A stretch of DNA of 8,850 nt. Origin: Gammaproteobacteria bacterium. Lineage in GTDB: Bacteria > Pseudomonadota > Gammaproteobacteria > Thiohalomonadales > Thiohalomonadaceae. The position numbers and the translations under genes are program-made. The stretch is taken from NCBI GenBank assembly GCA_026193675.1, contig JAPHSO010000162.1:1-8850 (forward strand), in the 5' to 3' direction. The notes beneath the pieces are model-generated. The model was not told the origin of the DNA, did no database searches, and saw nothing but the letters and a program-made list of their open reading frames with translations. Shown in pieces: positions 7,460 through 8,850 of the stretch. Positions within the stretch are counted from its first letter, which is position 1. Every line of letters begins with the position of its first letter.

Positions 7460-8149
7460 TCAGTTTCGAGCTCCAAACAGGGCCGTACCGATCCGAACCA
7501 TGGTGGCCCCCTCGGCGATGGCTGCATCGAGGTCTCCTGACATTCCCATTGAGAGGGTATCAAGATTATGTCCCTCATTGTTGAGCGTTACCATCGCTTC
7601 GTGCAACAGGGCAAAAGGTTTGCGCTGTTCATCAAAGTTGCTGGCACTCTGGGGGATCGCCATCAGCCCTCGCAGGCGAATATTGGGCAGTGTTGCAATT
7701 TTTGCGGCCAGCTCACTCAGCTCAGCGAGAGTGCAGCCCGATTTGCTCTCCTCGCCACTCACATTGACCTGTATACAGATGTTGACAGGGGGGAGATCGG
7801 CGGGACGTTGGTCGTTGAGCCGCTGGGCAATCTTAAATCGGTCGACGCTGTGGACCCACGCGAAGTTCTCAGCAATCGGTTTGGTCTTGTTCGACTGAAT
7901 CGGTCCGATAAAGTGCCACTCCAATCCCTTATCCTGTAGTGCTGTAATCTTTTCCAGCGCCTCCTGCAGATAGTTCTCACCAAATTTTTTCTGGCCCAGT
8001 GCAGCCATTTCGGCAATCTCATCGGCACTACGGGTCTTACTTACGGCAAGTAATGCTACGCTATCGATAGATCGCTGATAGCGCATTACTGCGGCATGGA
8101 TCTGATCGATGACGAGCTGATATCGGTCTGCTGGTTGTTGAGGGGCCAT
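7460..8149 (-). CDS. yggS: YggS/PROSC family PLP-binding homeostasis protein
   Basis: This non-enzymatic, cytoplasmic protein binds pyridoxal 5'-phosphate and helps keep PLP and amino-acid pools balanced. It has the fold of the alanine racemase N-terminal barrel without the second domain. Features: LLAVSKTR with the PLP-binding Lys38, KFGENYLQEA, WHFIGPIQSNKTK, CIQVNVSGEESKSG, LRGLMAIP, and the phosphate-binding SMGMSGDLDAAI followed by VRIGTALFG at the C-terminus. I chose the ATG at 8149: it gives 229 residues and places the lysine at 38, close to E. coli (234 residues, Lys36). An in-frame GTG at 8197 would add 16 residues that do not match the family. No clear ribosome-binding site precedes the ATG, so the start keeps some doubt. 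It is the first gene of the leftward cluster and divergent from pilT. Confidence 0.95.
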   Translation of the reverse strand: MAPQQPADRYQLVIDQIHAAVMRYQRSIDSVALLAVSKTRSADEIAEMAALGQKKFGENYLQEALEKITALQDKGLEWHFIGPIQSNKTKPIAENFAWVHSVDRFKIAQRLNDQRPADLPPVNICIQVNVSGEESKSGCTLAELSELAAKIATLPNIRLRGLMAIPQSASNFDEQRKPFALLHEAMVTLNNEGHNLDTLSMGMSGDLDAAIAEGATMVRIGTALFGARN

Positions 8150-8178
8150 TGGCTTTAGGGCTAATATGTAATTAGGTG

Positions 8179-8207
8179 TTGGCAATCGTTGCGACACCCG
8201 CTATGTT
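8179..8207 (+). promoter_or_regulatory. Candidate sigma-70 promoter for pilT
   Basis: TTGGCA (8179-8184, 5 of 6 to TTGACA) is followed after exactly 17 bases by TATGTT (8202-8207, 4 of 6 to TATAAT). Transcription would begin near 8214, giving a leader of about 30 bases that contains the ribosome-binding site. The assignment rests on sequence match only. Confidence 0.45.
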
Positions 8208-8230
8208 ACCCATAATAGAGAGATAATCCA

Positions 8231-8237
8231 GAGGGGA
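8231..8237 (+). promoter_or_regulatory. Strong ribosome-binding site of pilT
   Basis: GAGGGGA ends five bases before the ATG at 8243 and matches the anti-Shine-Dalgarno core well. It supports this ATG as the pilT start. Confidence 0.7.
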
Positions 8238-8242
8238 GTTTA

Positions 8243-8850
8243 ATGGATATTACGGAACTATTGGCATTTAGTACCAAACAGGGGGCATCCGACCTCCACC
8301 TTTCGGCAGAGCTTCCGCCGATGATTCGTGTCGATGGCGATATCCGCCGAATTAACCTGCCTCCAATGGATCATAGTGAGGTACATGGTCTTATCTATGA
8401 CATCATGAATGATAAACAGCGGAAGGATTTTGAGGAGGATCTTGAATGTGACTTCTCCTTTGAGATCAAAGGGTTGGCACGTTTTCGTGTTAACGCCTTT
8501 AACCACAATCGTGGTGCCGGCGCGGTATTTCGTACCATCCCATCAAAGATTCTGACTCTGGAAGATCTCAACTGTCCCCCCTCATTTAAAGCGATTGCTG
8601 AATATCCGCGTGGCATTGTGCTGGTGACCGGGCCTACCGGTTCAGGTAAATCGACCACACTGGCAGCGATGGTCGACCACAAAAACAAGAATGAGTATGG
8701 CCATATTCTGACCATTGAGGATCCAATCGAATTTGTACACGAATCGCAGAAGTGTCTGATGAACCAACGTGAGGTTCATCGTGACACCCACGGGTTTAGT
8801 GCTGCGCTCCGCTCCGCGCTGCGTGAAGACCCCGATGTTATTCTGGTGGG
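8243..8850 (+). CDS. pilT: Type IV pilus retraction ATPase PilT, N-terminal part (3' truncated by window)
   Basis: This is a cytoplasmic hexameric ATPase that drives type IV pilus retraction in twitching motility and DNA uptake. 202 complete codons are present of about 344 expected. The N-terminal PAS-like domain begins MDITELLAFS and includes GASDLHLS (14-21) and RVDGDIRR (29-36). The ATPase core shows Walker A GPTGSGKST (130-138) with Lys136, and the Asp box ILTIEDPIEFVHE with Glu163; both numbers equal those of P. aeruginosa PilT. Then come NQREVHRDT (174-182), with HGF where LGF is usual, and ALREDPDVILV leading into Walker B at the window edge. The REVHRDT and VHES segments and the numbering favour PilT over PilU or PilB. 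No stop is reached, so the C-terminal AIRNLIRE-type motif cannot be checked. Confidence 0.95.
   Translation, partial: MDITELLAFSTKQGASDLHLSAELPPMIRVDGDIRRINLPPMDHSEVHGLIYDIMNDKQRKDFEEDLECDFSFEIKGLARFRVNAFNHNRGAGAVFRTIPSKILTLEDLNCPPSFKAIAEYPRGIVLVTGPTGSGKSTTLAAMVDHKNKNEYGHILTIEDPIEFVHESQKCLMNQREVHRDTHGFSAALRSALREDPDVILV

Larger units (their letters stand above)
8150..8242. promoter_or_regulatory. Divergent yggS/pilT intergenic region
   Basis: These 93 bases separate two divergent starts and must hold the promoter for pilT and probably that of yggS. For the plus strand a reasonable sigma-70 candidate is visible (8179-8207). For the minus strand I see AT-rich stretches (around 8160-8175) but no well-spaced -35/-10 pair. 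Confidence 0.5.

Noticed and set aside
7153..7584. Plus-strand ORF of 143 codons opposite proC and yggS
   Set aside because: It is antisense to two clear genes, has no domain-like sequence and no good ribosome site; it is a by-product of the coding frames on the other strand.
7500..7939. Two overlapping plus-strand ORFs opposite yggS
   Set aside because: yggS is certain from its PLP-site motifs; the plus-strand frames show no recognisable protein features.
8150..8197. GTG start at 8197 giving a 16-residue longer YggS
   Set aside because: The ATG at 8149 gives normal family length and lysine position; the extension runs into the likely promoter region.
8258..8715. Two overlapping minus-strand ORFs opposite pilT
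   Set aside because: The plus-strand frame is unmistakably PilT up to the window edge; these are shadows.

Overview
The window looks like an ordinary chromosomal stretch of a gammaproteobacterium. Base composition is moderate, genes are tightly packed, and it carries a RecBCD-type exonuclease plus the yggS-proC-yggT-yggU cluster divergent from pilT, an arrangement typical of gammaproteobacteria with type IV pili. I cannot name the genus from sequence alone. A free-living or host-associated relative of the sulfur-oxidising or purple-sulfur groups is possible, but that is a guess.

Layout. The left half (1-5668) is transcribed rightward: the 3' part of recB (cut by the window edge), recD (4-base overlap with recB), murI (22 bases later) and, after a 74-base gap, a membrane diguanylate cyclase with a GTG start. 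The middle (5678-8149) is transcribed leftward: yggS, an 80-base gap with a possible hairpin, then proC, yggT and yggU packed with 1- and 3-base gaps. The two blocks converge with only 9 bases between the stop codons of the cyclase and yggU. At the right edge, pilT starts at 8243, is transcribed rightward, diverges from yggS and is cut by the window end.

How the genes work together. RecB and RecD are two of the three subunits of the RecBCD helicase-nuclease that processes double-strand breaks; recC is not in the window and would be expected upstream of recB. MurI supplies D-glutamate for peptidoglycan. The cyclase would make c-di-GMP and has both an active GG(D/E)EF site and an intact inhibitory site. 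YggS (PLP homeostasis), ProC (last step of proline synthesis), YggT (membrane protein) and YggU (DUF167) form a commonly co-occurring cluster. PilT is the retraction ATPase of the type IV pilus. C-di-GMP often affects pilus-based motility, but nothing in the sequence ties this cyclase to this pilT.

I found no rRNA, tRNA, CRISPR array, insertion sequence, prophage gene or large repeat. I saw no convincing new system. The items worth checking are small: a 9-codon ORF with a strong ribosome site just before the cyclase, an in-frame yggT/yggU junction with a TTG start, a hairpin between yggS and proC, and a GATC excess.
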